The translations under genes were made by a program, and so were the position numbers. From positions 1 to 54,269 of the forward strand of contig CAIQOO010000092.1 of NCBI GenBank assembly GCA_903873485.1: a stretch of DNA of 54,269 nt. The letters run 5' to 3'. Source of the DNA: an uncultured beta proteobacterium (GTDB lineage Bacteria; Pseudomonadota; Gammaproteobacteria; Burkholderiales; Burkholderiaceae_C). Positions 1 through 8,798 of the stretch are shown here, one piece after another. A model generated the notes under the pieces. It was not told the DNA's origin and did no database searches. It worked only from the letters and a program-made list of their open reading frames with translations. Position 1 is the stretch's first letter, and the number at the start of each line of letters is the position of its first letter.

Positions 1-458
1 GCTTTCTTCAGCACGGCCGAATTGGCCCACATCCAGTTGACGCGGTGCACGTTGACCGGGGCGGCCACGTATTTGCCTTTGTACTTCATCACGTCGGCCA
101 CCACCGTCGGCAGCAGCGCATCCCACTTTTCGGCGGTCGCCACCGTAGTCAGGTCGGCCAAAACGCCCTCGGCTGCCCACTCCTGAATCGCTGGCCCCTT
201 GATCTGGGCGGCTGCTGGCGGGTTGCCGGCAACGACACGGCTCTTGAGCACGGTCATGGCGTTGTCACCACCACCACCGGCAACCGCGAAGTCTTTCCAG
301 GTATTGCCTTTGGCCTGCATGATTTTTTTCAGTTCGCCCACCGACTTGGCTTCGCCGCCGGATGTCCACCAGTGCAGTACCTCTACTTCAGCGGCCATGA
401 CGCTGGATCCAGCCATAACAAATGCGACGGCGCTTGCCAATTGGGAAAGTTTCAACAT
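1..458 (-). CDS. Sugar ABC transporter substrate-binding protein (partial, N-terminal 152 aa)
   Basis: The gene reads leftward and runs off the left edge, so only the first 152 residues are seen. The start at 458 is preceded by the Shine-Dalgarno AGGAGATCAC. Residues 1-22 form a Sec signal peptide ([13 protein letters not shown]..., ending SSVMA before AEVEVLHWW). The mature start [19 protein letters not shown] and the segment [21 protein letters not shown] match the periplasmic carbohydrate-binding proteins of CUT1-type importers, the glucose/mannose-like group. The role is to capture a sugar in the periplasm and deliver it to permeases that probably lie off the left edge. The exact sugar cannot be told. 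The leader holds an inverted repeat at 512-539 that could be its operator. Confidence 0.85.
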   Translation of the reverse strand, partial: MLKLSQLASAVAFVMAGSSVMAAEVEVLHWWTSGGEAKSVGELKKIMQAKGNTWKDFAVAGGGGDNAMTVLKSRVVAGNPPAAAQIKGPAIQEWAAEGVLADLTTVATAEKWDALLPTVVADVMKYKGKYVAAPVNVHRVNWMWANSAVLKK

Positions 459-511
459 GTGATCTCCTGTGTGTGCCTGGCCAGCCGCGTCAGCTCGCAA
501 GGCGAGGGTTG

Positions 512-539
512 ATTCGTGCAGACACCGTGTTGCACGAAT
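512..539 (-). promoter_or_regulatory. Perfect 9+9 bp inverted repeat, candidate operator of the sugar transporter
   Basis: ATTCGTGCA (512-520) and its exact reverse complement TGCACGAAT (531-539) are separated by ten bases. The dyad lies 54 bp upstream of the binding-protein start and next to a very AT-rich block, which suits a regulator site at the promoter or early leader. A stem-loop in the 5' leader is the alternative. No regulator gene is visible nearby. Confidence 0.5.
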
Positions 540-559
540 TAATTAATTGTTAATTAATT
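537..559. promoter_or_regulatory. AT-only inverted repeat in the divergent promoter region
   Basis: AATTAATTAA (537-546), spacer TTG, and TTAATTAATT (550-559) form a perfect 10-bp dyad overlapping the last bases of the neighbouring GC-containing dyad. It stands out in otherwise GC-rich DNA. It probably marks the promoter or melting zone between the leftward sugar transporter gene and the rightward cytochrome genes; the 229-bp gap 459-687 contains no gene. No clear -35/-10 pair could be assigned. Confidence 0.35.
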
Positions 560-687
560 TTGAAAGAAAAGCAATCAGGATTTACCCTTGGTTGTTGTAA
601 TGGGCTGCGCATGAATGCCCCCGCCTGCTAAGACTCCGTTAAGACAGCTCGGCTATCCTGTAGCCCTGTTCAAACAAAAGACTAACC

Positions 688-1101
688 ATGAAGCCCAATT
701 TCCGCATCTGCACCCTGCTGGCCTGCCTGGCAACTGCTGCCGCCCTGCCGCTGTCCGCCGTTGCCAACCCGATTCTCGATGGCTACCGCGCCGCCGCCAA
801 ACAGGACAACGCCGCGTTCAAGGACTTCAGCGCCGCAGCCGGGCAAAAGCTCTACACCACGGCAGGCCCGAACCAGCTCTCATGCTCGTCATGCCACACC
901 GATTCGCCGAAAAACCCGGGCAAACACGCCAAGACCAACAAGGTGATCGAGCCGCTGGCGCCCAGCGCCAACCCGAAACGCTTCACCGATGCCGCCCAGG
1001 TTGAAAAATGGTTCAAGCGCAATTGCAACGATGCGCTGGCGCGGGCCTGCACCACCCAGGAAAAAGGCGACTTCATGACCTATGTGCTGTCGGTCAAATA
1101 A
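688..1101 (+). CDS. shp: SHP-type monoheme cytochrome c (DUF1924 family)
   Basis: This is a 137-aa periplasmic c-type cytochrome. Residues 1-26 are a signal peptide (to AVA|NP). One heme site, CSSCH, lies at 66-70. The C-terminal part has RNCNDALARAC: Asn112 followed by Cys113, with Cys121 eight residues on. In the Rhodobacter sphaeroides heme protein (SHP) an asparagine in the equivalent loop is the sixth heme ligand, released on reduction so that O2 or NO can bind, and a nearby disulfide stabilises the loop. The match to that pattern is inference from sequence. The next two genes encode the DHC and cytochrome b partners known from SHP operons. The Shine-Dalgarno is weak. Confidence 0.8.
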   Translation: MKPNFRICTLLACLATAAALPLSAVANPILDGYRAAAKQDNAAFKDFSAAAGQKLYTTAGPNQLSCSSCHTDSPKNPGKHAKTNKVIEPLAPSANPKRFTDAAQVEKWFKRNCNDALARACTTQEKGDFMTYVLSVK

Positions 1102-1111
1102 GATGCGTGCC

Positions 1112-1594
1112 ATGAAACCCATCAAGCTGTTGCTGCTGACGGCGCTGGCTGCTGTCTCCTTTGGGGTCCAGGCCAAGTACAACGGCGAAGACCGGGGCAA
1201 GCCGCTGATGCCAGCCCAATCCAATGCCAAATGGCTGGCCGAATGCGGCGGCTGCCACATGGCTTTTCCGCCCGGCTTGCTGCCAGCGGCTTCCTGGAAA
1301 AAAATCATGACCGGGCTTGACAAGCACTTTGACACCGATGCGTCGCTGCCGGCCCAGGATGTGCAGGACATCACCGACTATCTGGTGAAATTCCAGTCCA
1401 ACCGCTGGACTGCCCCCACCGCGCCGCTGCGCATTTCAGAGAGCGCCTGGTTCAAGAGCAAGCACGGCAGCGGCGAGATCAATCCGGCAGTCTGGAAGCG
1501 TGAATCGGTCAAAAGCCCGGCCAACTGCATGGCCTGCCACAGCGCTGCCGACAAGGGCGACTTCAACGAACGCAACATCAAAATACCCAAGTAA
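1112..1594 (+). CDS. Diheme cytochrome c (DHC), electron donor to SHP
   Basis: A 160-aa exported protein with signal peptide MKPIKLLLLTALAAVSFGVQA. It has two heme c motifs, CGGCH (45-49) near the N-terminus and CMACH (139-143) near the C-terminus, the spacing typical of the SHP partner DHC. The segment CHMAFPPGLLPAASWKKIM recurs in the C-terminal half of the next protein, so the two are paralogous domains. It begins 10 bp after the shp stop and is surely co-transcribed. An in-frame ATG at 1103 (MRAMKPIK) is the alternative start. Its role is to pass electrons in the periplasm from the membrane cytochrome b to SHP. Confidence 0.82.
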   Translation: MKPIKLLLLTALAAVSFGVQAKYNGEDRGKPLMPAQSNAKWLAECGGCHMAFPPGLLPAASWKKIMTGLDKHFDTDASLPAQDVQDITDYLVKFQSNRWTAPTAPLRISESAWFKSKHGSGEINPAVWKRESVKSPANCMACHSAADKGDFNERNIKIPK

Positions 1595-1694
1595 CGGCGC
1601 ATCCGGCAATAACCGGCACAAGTTGTCGCCGGACCGACCCCCGTGACCCCGGCTGACGGTGCCACACACAGCCAAAACCCTGCAAGAGTTTTCC

Positions 1695-2846
1695 ATGCAA
1701 CGCACCCTGATCTGGGACATCCCGACCCGCCTGTTTCACTGGACGCTGGCCATCAGCTTTGGGCTGGCCTGGCTAACTGCCGAGTCTGACCGCTGGTTGC
1801 CGGTTCACGTCTTTTTGGGCTATCTGATGCTTGGTCTGGTGGGCTTTCGGGTGGCATGGGGCTTTGTCGGGTCGCACTTTTCCCGTTTTGCCAGCTTCTG
1901 GTTTGGCCCGAAGCAGGCATTGACCTACCTGAAAGACATCGCCGGGGGTCACGCTGCCCGTCATGTTGGTCACAACCCGACCGGCAGCGTGGCAATTTAC
2001 CTTCTGTTGGCGTTGACGGTGGCAGCCGGTGTCACTGGCATCCTGACGCTCGGCGGTGACGAACGTCAGGGTTTGGCCGCTGGCTGGCTCAGTTTCTCGC
2101 AGGGCAAGCTGCTCAAGAACTTGCATGAAATGGCTGCAACCTTGATGCTGGTGGTGGTGCTCGGACACATCACCGGGGTGCTGGTGGAAAGCGTGATCCA
2201 CCGGGAAAACCTGGCGCGCGCCATGCTCACCGGCTTCAAGCTGGCCGCCGCCAACACCCCCAAAACCTTGGCCCGTGGCTGGATTGGCGCTGCCTTGTTA
2301 CTGGCCATGCTGGGTTTTGCGGGCTGGTGGTTTAAATACGCACTGGAGCAAAAAATCGACACCCAAGCCTGGCATGTTGCGTCCCACACCGGCGCTGTGC
2401 AAGCCCCCCATGTCAAGTTTGTTGGCAAGGTCTTGCCCGACAACGCCAGGTGGCGCGAGGAATGTGGCAGTTGCCACGCAGCGTTTTACCCGGCGCTGCT
2501 GCCGGCCCGTTCATGGCAAAAAATGATGGACGAACAAAGTCGGCACTTTGGCACCGACCTGGGTCTGGACCCGGCCAGCAGCGCAGCGGTGCTGAAGTTC
2601 ATGGTGGACAACGCAGCCGACGCGCAGCAGACCGAAGCCGGCTTCAAGATTGACCAGTCGGTAGCCAAAAATGAAATCCCCCAGCGCATCACCGGCACCG
2701 CTTACTGGATCAGGAAACACCGTGACATCGCTGCCGCCGACTGGGCCAATCCGCAGGTCTTGAGCAACAACAACTGCCCCGCCTGCCACAGCGACGCCGA
2801 CGCCGGCACCTTTGAAGACGGTGCCATGCAGATACCAAAAAAATAG
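1695..2846 (+). CDS. Cytochrome b561 fused to a C-terminal diheme cytochrome c domain
   Basis: A 383-aa fusion. Residues 1-180 are a four-helix membrane cytochrome b of the Ni-hydrogenase-type b561 family, starting IWDIPTRLFHWTLA with candidate heme-ligand histidines at 15, 38 and in NLHEMAATLML and VVLGHITG. A fifth hydrophobic segment (about 195-213) leads into a periplasmic domain with heme c motifs CGSCH (257-261) and CPACH (361-365), which repeats the layout of the preceding free DHC. The ATG at 1695 is preferred to the in-frame GTG at 1659 because b561 proteins start directly before the IWDxPTRLxHW motif. The expected role is to take electrons from quinol and pass them outward to DHC and SHP. 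Confidence 0.85.
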   Translation: MQRTLIWDIPTRLFHWTLAISFGLAWLTAESDRWLPVHVFLGYLMLGLVGFRVAWGFVGSHFSRFASFWFGPKQALTYLKDIAGGHAARHVGHNPTGSVAIYLLLALTVAAGVTGILTLGGDERQGLAAGWLSFSQGKLLKNLHEMAATLMLVVVLGHITGVLVESVIHRENLARAMLTGFKLAAANTPKTLARGWIGAALLLAMLGFAGWWFKYALEQKIDTQAWHVASHTGAVQAPHVKFVGKVLPDNARWREECGSCHAAFYPALLPARSWQKMMDEQSRHFGTDLGLDPASSAAVLKFMVDNAADAQQTEAGFKIDQSVAKNEIPQRITGTAYWIRKHRDIAAADWANPQVLSNNNCPACHSDADAGTFEDGAMQIPKK

Positions 2847-2880
2847 CTTGCAGGGCAGCCTGGCCCCATAAAATGCGCCG

Positions 2881-2991
2881 ATGAACACCCCGGCAACGCC
2901 AGTCCTGCCACGGCGCAAGCTGCCCATCGGCCTCTACAGGTTGGCATCAACAGTCGAAACGCTGGTGCGCGTGCCAAAGGCTAAAATATGA
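2881..2991 (+). pseudogene. 36-codon ORF, possible remnant ended by a repeat element
   Basis: ATG at 2881 opens MNTPATPVLPRRKLPIGLYR and ends at TGA 2989-2991, at the edge of an interspersed repeat. The RKLPIG start faintly resembles the N-terminus of small AAA-ATPase-like proteins, but nothing after it does. No Shine-Dalgarno is visible. It is best read as a gene relic cut off by the repeat, or as chance. Confidence 0.2.
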
Positions 2992-2994
2992 GTG

Positions 2995-3049
2995 TTTTCG
3001 GCCTCTAGCCCTTGTCCCGCTTGCGCTGGCAGCTATTTTATTTGCAGCA
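2995..3049 (-). repeat. Interspersed repeat, copy A (intergenic)
   Basis: Read on the minus strand this is TGCAAATAAAATAGCTGCC, then AGCGCAAGCGGGACAAGGGC, then TAGAGGCCGAAAAC. It shares the core AGCTGCCAGCGCA plus AAGGGCTRGAGGCC with the copies at 34.4, 38.6, 40.2, 48.0, 53.3 and 53.4 kb. It lies between the b561 gene and tagF. Downstream toward tagF there is only a short palindrome (3081-3092) and an A-run (3064-3070). Confidence 0.7.
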
Positions 3050-3097
3050 TCTATCTGCCATCCAAAAAAATGGCTGCACTGCCTGAACAGGCATCCA

Positions 3098-3802
3098 TCA
3101 ACCCTCGCACAGTCCCAGGAATATCTGGCCGTTAAGAATACCGGTATGGGCACGGGCACGAAACCGGGTCAGCGCCGGCGGCACACTCCACCAATAGCTC
3201 TCGCTGCCATGTGCATCAAAGGTCGATGCCAGGTCAGACCAGGGCAAGGTGCTTGGACTCATGCCTTGCGGCAAGGTTCGTTCGGCATCCTGGATATCCG
3301 CCGGATTCATCAAGACCTGCTCCAGGGCTGCCTGTAGTTGCGCATCAAGCTCATCAATTCCCAATCTTGCCACTTGCGCCTGCGCGATCACTTCGCCCCA
3401 GGCTAGACACAAACTGGCGGCACTCGGCACCAACTCGGCAATGCGGCCAGCAGGCACAGGCAAAGTGACCAAAAACGGATAATTGCGCCCCACGCGATCA
3501 CAAGAGGGTGCCAATACCCCCAATTGGCTGAGTGGAATACCCGCTTGGGCTGGCAACAAAAACCCCCACTTTGGGCAGCCACGCCAGACATCCCATCCGC
3601 TGACACCGCCGCCTGCCTTGAGCGACTCCATGCCGGACGCACACAGATGATCCCAGAATTGCTGCAGCGGATAAGGCATGCGGCGCGAAACAAAATCACC
3701 CACGCTTGGCAGCTTGCCAAACCAGGCAAAGCCGGGTGTGGCCAACGCACTGCCGTTGGCAACTGGGTTGCCGTTCGGGATTGGAGCGGCAGCCATGATC
3801 AA
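3098..3802 (-). CDS. tagF: T6SS-associated protein TagF (ImpM)
   Basis: A 234-aa cytoplasmic protein with the TagF/ImpM signature near its start, FAWFGKLPSVGDFVSRRMP. In Pseudomonas and Agrobacterium TagF restrains T6SS assembly after translation by acting on the Fha scaffold, in parallel with or fused to the PppA phosphatase. Here pppA, tagH and kinases are all in the same locus, so the same repressor role is expected. It is the last gene of the T6SS transcript; its ATG overlaps the tssM stop by 4 nt (3799-3802), which indicates translational coupling. Confidence 0.92.
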   Translation of the reverse strand: MIMAAAPIPNGNPVANGSALATPGFAWFGKLPSVGDFVSRRMPYPLQQFWDHLCASGMESLKAGGGVSGWDVWRGCPKWGFLLPAQAGIPLSQLGVLAPSCDRVGRNYPFLVTLPVPAGRIAELVPSAASLCLAWGEVIAQAQVARLGIDELDAQLQAALEQVLMNPADIQDAERTLPQGMSPSTLPWSDLASTFDAHGSESYWWSVPPALTRFRARAHTGILNGQIFLGLCEG

Positions 3803-6800
3803 TTCAGCCCCGGGCAGCCAAATCCCTCAAGTTGCGGCAAGCGCAACGGGTTACGCACGGACTGCGCCGTGAACTCGATGCTGACGGTACGCCCTTCCAC
3901 CACAAAGTTGACCAGCAGACGCTCAGGAGGCGTACCACCTTGTACCTGACCGCGGTCAATCAGCCGATGCAACGCCCAGGCACCCTCGGTTGCCAGTGCC
4001 GGGGTGGGCTTGCCGCCGACCAGAAGGCGAACCTGATTGGTGCCGCGCACGCCAGGCCAACTGATTCGCTTGGAGCCGTCGTTGCCCGGACTGGCCACGA
4101 CACTTTGACCATCAATGTCGAGTTCGAGTTTGTCGGCACCGCCGGTCTGGCTAAATCGGATGATCAGGTCAAACTTCATGGTCCGGCTGCCGGGTGCGAA
4201 AAACGCATCGCGAATGATCGAGGCGCGCTGGAACTGCGCCAGGTCGGCAGCAGAACCGGCAGCGGCACCCTCGGGGCCTGGTCGCGGTGCCCAGGTGGCT
4301 TTGGAGGTATCAACGAAGGCCGCAAGGTTCTTCTGGAAGGTCTCGTCCATCAGCCCGCCGGGTGAAAAAACCTGTGCAAAATCGTTGGCTTGAACATCTT
4401 GCTGGGCACTCCGGGAGAATGGGTAACGCTTGCCAATGACGGCCGCACAGGTTTGCCCAACCCCGCCCTTGACGTTGGCACTGGCACCGCTGCGGGCACC
4501 TCCGGCAACCTGCTGTGAAGCTTGGGCCAGTAATGCCTCAAGCACCGGACGCACGGGCGGTGGCATGCGCGCCACCGCAGAGCGCAACCGGTTTTCGGCA
4601 TCCTGGGTACGCGGGATGGCACCACTGCGCAAAGCACTGTCGGCGGCTACCAGGCTGGCCTGAAAATCATCTAGTACCTTGCTCAGCAAGTCAACGGGGG
4701 CCGTGCCGGGCGGACCCTTGGTGATTGCATGCAGTTGTGCAAATGGTCCTTGAACAATCATCTCGATCCGGTTGTCCAGGCCGGTGCTGCCGCTCGGGCC
4801 ACCAATCCCCAGGCTGGCTGCCCGCGTGACCTCTTGCTTCAGGCGGTCCAGCCGTTCCAGCGCCTGATCGACCCGGGTCGTGGCACCGGCTTCAGGACGA
4901 ATCAGCGTGGTTTCGCGCGCCGCCGCACGCGTCAGCAGCAGCAGGGGCGAATCAGCGCCAGCCAGCGTGCGCACAACCTGGATCGTCTCGGCCAAGTCAT
5001 TGCGTGGAATCAGCCGTACATCGCCCAGGTAGTCCTGCCACATCTTGGCGTACTCGGTCAGATAAAGGCGCGTGATTTGCTGTGACTGCTGCATCACCTC
5101 ACCAGGATTGGGGATCATTTGAGCCGCCGTAGGACTGGCACGACCCAACACCCAGGCATCTTCGAGTCCAATATCAGCCAGTGCCGTGGCAACTTCTTTC
5201 TGAAACAGTGGATAGCCCTTCAGGGTGAACAGACCCGGAATGCCAACATTGAGCGGCTGTTTGCTGGCACGAACCAGCACGTTGGGGGCCTCGACACCGG
5301 CCTCGTTGGCAATGGTGAATTCAGCCGGTTCAGGCCCCAGCAGGCGCGCCCTGATTCGGCTGTAAGTGCGATTGGCTGGCGGCTGCTGATTGAGAATCTC
5401 GCGGGCATTGCGAATCAGTTCCTGGTTCAAGGGGAACGGTGAAATGACCACCCGATCCCGCATCAGCGCATCAAGATGCGCATCAAGTTGTTTGCGCTGC
5501 TCGACGGTGGTCGTCACACCTGATTGCTCCCAATCGCTGTGGATCCAGAGTTTCAATGCCTCAGCATCGAACCGACCGGCACCACTCAACATCAAGTAGG
5601 CTTTCAGCGCCTGGTAGAGGTAGTCGGTGTTGCCCGGAGGCGCATTTTTAAGCAATGCCTCCAGTCGCGTGGCAATGCGCGGCAAAAATGCCTCGTCAAG
5701 CAGCCGGGTGTAGGCAATACGTCCGGCAGCGTCGAGCTTGTGACCCTGATAAAGACCGTAACGGTAGCTCCAGGGCACCTGCCTGATGTCAAACTTGTTG
5801 CTCACGGCCACTTCACGCGCCTGACTGAGCAAGGGCAACAGCGCGACCGCATCTTGGTTGCTTTCGGCAGGTACTGCTTCGACATTGGTTCGCAACACCT
5901 CAGCCTTGCCTGCCACTTCGGCGATGTAGTCCACGTTGTTTCCGTAGCTGACCCACGGTGACCAGGCGACATTGGCCCAGATGAACAGCAAGCCACAGGC
6001 AGCCATGCCGCCTCGGCGCAGCCAGCGCATGCGATTCTCGGCACTCAGGTTGCGTCCGGCAATGAAATGCTCTGGAAATACGACTTTTTGCAGCAAGTCC
6101 TGAAGAAAAAAACTCTTGCCGGTGCCAGTTGGTGCTTCACCACTGGTCAGCTTGGCAGGTACCCGAAAAGTGCGCTGCATCGCCCCCAGCACACGGTCAA
6201 ATGGCGTTCCCTCCTGTGTGCCAGAGGTGAAATAAACACCCCGCAGCAAGGGCTGCTCATTGAACTTGGATTCGCTGAAAACAGAGGCCAGCAGCCGTCC
6301 CAGCACATCACGCAGGCCAGCAAGCTGCTGCGGCAAGGTGTAGCTCAGCGCCCGTCGGGACAGGTCCGGCTCGGCCAGCAAACGTTCATGCATGCCGTCG
6401 TTGAGGCGACGATAGAGCAGGTCAAACTCGGCATTGAATACTTCTCGCACCGCAGTCGGAGCCGCCTTGGGGTCATAGGGCAGGGTAAAACCCCAGACTT
6501 GGGCACGATCTTCCCGGTTGAGGTTCAGGAAGTACTCCTGAAAGCCAGATAACAAGTCGGTTTTGGTCACCAGCACATAGACCGGAAACTGCACCCCCAA
6601 ACCATCGCGCAATTCACTCAAGCGTGCCTTGAGCGTGGCGGCGTGAACTTCGCGCTCTTGTGTGGTCATCTGCAACAGGTCGGACACCGACAGCGTCAGC
6701 AACACACCGTTGAGGGGTTGCCTGGGCCGAAAGCGCTTGAGCAGATCCATAAAGCCTTGCCACTCGGCCTTGTCGATCGACTGGTTGCTCTCTTGCGTGG

Positions 6801-7422
6801 TGTAGCGCCCGGCCGTGTCGATCAGCACGGCTTCATTGGTAAACCACCAGTCGCAATTGCGGGTTCCACCGATGCCCCGAATGGCCGCCTTGCCAAATTG
6901 TTCGGCCAGCGGGAAAGTCAGCCCGGCATTCACCAGCGCCGTGGTTTTGCCAGAACCGGGCGCGCCAATGAAGGCATACCAAGGAAGTTGGTAAACATAT
7001 TGCTTGGACAAACCCGCCAGCAGGCCACTCTTTTCGTTACTTGAAAACCGCGTTTTTTTCAGGATATCAGCCGCATCCTTGAAGCGCTTGTTAAGTTCAG
7101 CAACCTCTTGGGCACCTGCGGTTTGTCCTTCTGCGGGTGTCGCGGCCTGCATTTTGGCCAATTGCCCGAGCAGGGCACCGTTGATGTTGCGCTGGCGCCA
7201 CCAGCGGATCAGCCGCTTGAGCAGCCACAGCAGCCAGACTGCGGCAATCACGCACCAGCGCACCCACTCTGGGCCCAAGGGTTGCCACTGTGCATTGGCC
7301 AGGGACATCGCAAAAAGCGGCCCGATGTACCAGATCACCAGGGACAAGACAAGCAGCAGCAGAATCGCCAGCGTCGTGCGATTGATGAATCTGCGCAGAA
7401 AACTGCTTATTGAACTGAACAT
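3799..7422 (-). CDS. tssM: T6SS inner-membrane complex protein TssM (IcmF)
   Basis: 1207 aa, a normal length for TssM. Two N-terminal membrane helices (about 17-38 and 55-70) are followed by a cytoplasmic NTPase domain with Walker A GAPGSGKT at 153-160. A third helix (GGMAACGLLFIWANVAW, about residue 470) leads into the large periplasmic IcmF/DUF1215 domain and a C-terminal beta domain. TssM forms the trans-envelope channel with TssL and normally docks to the lipoprotein TssJ, which is not found in this locus. Shine-Dalgarno GGAGG precedes the ATG; the gap to tssL is 11 bp. Confidence 0.97.
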   Translation of the reverse strand: MFSSISSFLRRFINRTTLAILLLLVLSLVIWYIGPLFAMSLANAQWQPLGPEWVRWCVIAAVWLLWLLKRLIRWWRQRNINGALLGQLAKMQAATPAEGQTAGAQEVAELNKRFKDAADILKKTRFSSNEKSGLLAGLSKQYVYQLPWYAFIGAPGSGKTTALVNAGLTFPLAEQFGKAAIRGIGGTRNCDWWFTNEAVLIDTAGRYTTQESNQSIDKAEWQGFMDLLKRFRPRQPLNGVLLTLSVSDLLQMTTQEREVHAATLKARLSELRDGLGVQFPVYVLVTKTDLLSGFQEYFLNLNREDRAQVWGFTLPYDPKAAPTAVREVFNAEFDLLYRRLNDGMHERLLAEPDLSRRALSYTLPQQLAGLRDVLGRLLASVFSESKFNEQPLLRGVYFTSGTQEGTPFDRVLGAMQRTFRVPAKLTSGEAPTGTGKSFFLQDLLQKVVFPEHFIAGRNLSAENRMRWLRRGGMAACGLLFIWANVAWSPWVSYGNNVDYIAEVAGKAEVLRTNVEAVPAESNQDAVALLPLLSQAREVAVSNKFDIRQVPWSYRYGLYQGHKLDAAGRIAYTRLLDEAFLPRIATRLEALLKNAPPGNTDYLYQALKAYLMLSGAGRFDAEALKLWIHSDWEQSGVTTTVEQRKQLDAHLDALMRDRVVISPFPLNQELIRNAREILNQQPPANRTYSRIRARLLGPEPAEFTIANEAGVEAPNVLVRASKQPLNVGIPGLFTLKGYPLFQKEVATALADIGLEDAWVLGRASPTAAQMIPNPGEVMQQSQQITRLYLTEYAKMWQDYLGDVRLIPRNDLAETIQVVRTLAGADSPLLLLTRAAARETTLIRPEAGATTRVDQALERLDRLKQEVTRAASLGIGGPSGSTGLDNRIEMIVQGPFAQLHAITKGPPGTAPVDLLSKVLDDFQASLVAADSALRSGAIPRTQDAENRLRSAVARMPPPVRPVLEALLAQASQQVAGGARSGASANVKGGVGQTCAAVIGKRYPFSRSAQQDVQANDFAQVFSPGGLMDETFQKNLAAFVDTSKATWAPRPGPEGAAAGSAADLAQFQRASIIRDAFFAPGSRTMKFDLIIRFSQTGGADKLELDIDGQSVVASPGNDGSKRISWPGVRGTNQVRLLVGGKPTPALATEGAWALHRLIDRGQVQGGTPPERLLVNFVVEGRTVSIEFTAQSVRNPLRLPQLEGFGCPGLN

Positions 7423-7433
7423 GGGCCGTCCTC

Positions 7434-8798
7434 CTACTGTTTAGCCGAAGTCGCGGCGTTGAGTTCACGATCACGCTCTTCGGGTGACAGCAGCAATGTG
7501 ACTTCGACGCGACGGTTGCGGGAACGATTTTCCGCGCTGTCATTGGGTGCCAGCGGGTCGCTGTCGGCCCGCCCCTCGGCACGAATCCGGTTCCGGGTGG
7601 TCAGACGTTCGTCCACAATGCGGCGCACCACATCGGCGCGCGCTTGCGATAATTCATAGTTGGAAGGAAAACGCACCGTGCGAATCGGAACGTTGTCGGT
7701 GAAGCCCGTCACCAGCACGGTGCCGGGAACCGTGTTGAGCGCATCCGAAATCCGTGACAAAACTGGCAAGTAACGCGACTTCACATCGGTTGAACCGGAG
7801 TCAAACAAGCCATCGCCGCGCAAGGTAACGATGCTTCGGTCAGCCTCATCCCTGACGGTTACCAGCCCTTCGCGAACTTCCGGCTCAAGAAACTTGGCAA
7901 ATCGGTTGACTGGCGCTGCCGGTTTTGCCAAAGCGGCAGCAGCGACAGCCGCCTGTGCCTTGGCCAGACGAATACTGGTGATGGCACTAAACACATCGCT
8001 GGACTTGCTGGCGAGCAAAAACGAGTACAAAAAATAAATGCCAACCAGCGCCAGCAGGGTTACTCCGGCGGTAATCCAGAGTGGCAAAAAACCCCAGGTG
8101 GTGCGGCTGTCAGACTGGGCACCCTGCCAGTGCAGGGACAATGCCCGATTGAGTTCGCCCCGCACACCCGCAATGATTTCAACGAGGCGACGACGCAAGG
8201 TTTCAAGCTGGGTACGGCCATTGTCAACCACGCCATAACGCCCTTCAAAACCCAGCGCGATGCATACGGCCATCATCTCGATCAGGTCAATGTGTTTTTT
8301 GGGGTCTTGCACCAGACGGGCAAGGACCTGAAAAAACTTCTCTCCACCCCAGGTTTCATTATGAAATGTCACCAGCAGGCTATGACGTGACCAGGCACCA
8401 CCACCGCCCCAGGGTGTCTTGGCAGCGGTTTCGTCAAGTGCCGTGCATAGCGCATAACGGGCGCCAATCACGGTTTCTTGCGGCAAGGGCACCTCGCGGG
8501 CGCGTCGCTCAAACAACTGCACCTGCTCGACTAGGTAATCGCGCAACTGAGCCGGGTCCGGGTGATGCGCCATGACCCGAATTTGCGGAATCAGGTTGAG
8601 CAAGGGATTGGCGGCGACCGCCAGCGGGTTGGCACCGCTCAATATTTCCGGCAAGTCAGGAGCCAGCACCGGTCCTTGCGCAAAACCTGGCGCGGGTGCT
8701 GCCTGGGCATTCGCTGGTGCGGGTGTGGCCGGTGTCGGCGGTGCCTGGAACATCGCGAACGGATCCAGGTTGTCAGCGGAGTTGGGTGGCGTGCTCAT
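7434..8798 (-). CDS. tssL: T6SS TssL (DotU/IcmH) fused to an OmpA-type peptidoglycan-binding domain
   Basis: 454 aa. After a Pro/Ala-rich leader (about 1-60), residues 80-240 are the DotU/IcmH cytoplasmic domain (LRDYLVEQVQLFERRAR, ALDETAAKTPWG). One membrane helix follows (LWITAGVTLLALVGIYFLY). The C-terminus is an OmpA-like domain ending SQARADVVRRIVDERL and NRSRNRRVEVTLL, which binds peptidoglycan and anchors the complex to the cell wall. In many systems this domain is a separate protein; the fusion is a known variant. The ATG at 8798 overlaps the tssK stop as ATGA; the longer TTG start at 8813 is less likely. Confidence 0.95.
   Translation of the reverse strand: MSTPPNSADNLDPFAMFQAPPTPATPAPANAQAAPAPGFAQGPVLAPDLPEILSGANPLAVAANPLLNLIPQIRVMAHHPDPAQLRDYLVEQVQLFERRAREVPLPQETVIGARYALCTALDETAAKTPWGGGGAWSRHSLLVTFHNETWGGEKFFQVLARLVQDPKKHIDLIEMMAVCIALGFEGRYGVVDNGRTQLETLRRRLVEIIAGVRGELNRALSLHWQGAQSDSRTTWGFLPLWITAGVTLLALVGIYFLYSFLLASKSSDVFSAITSIRLAKAQAAVAAAALAKPAAPVNRFAKFLEPEVREGLVTVRDEADRSIVTLRGDGLFDSGSTDVKSRYLPVLSRISDALNTVPGTVLVTGFTDNVPIRTVRFPSNYELSQARADVVRRIVDERLTTRNRIRAEGRADSDPLAPNDSAENRSRNRRVEVTLLLSPEERDRELNAATSAKQ

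Noticed and set aside
3064..3092. Terminator after tagF
   Set aside because: GCCTGAACAGGC is a short stem and the T-run is about ten bases away, so it does not make a canonical intrinsic terminator.
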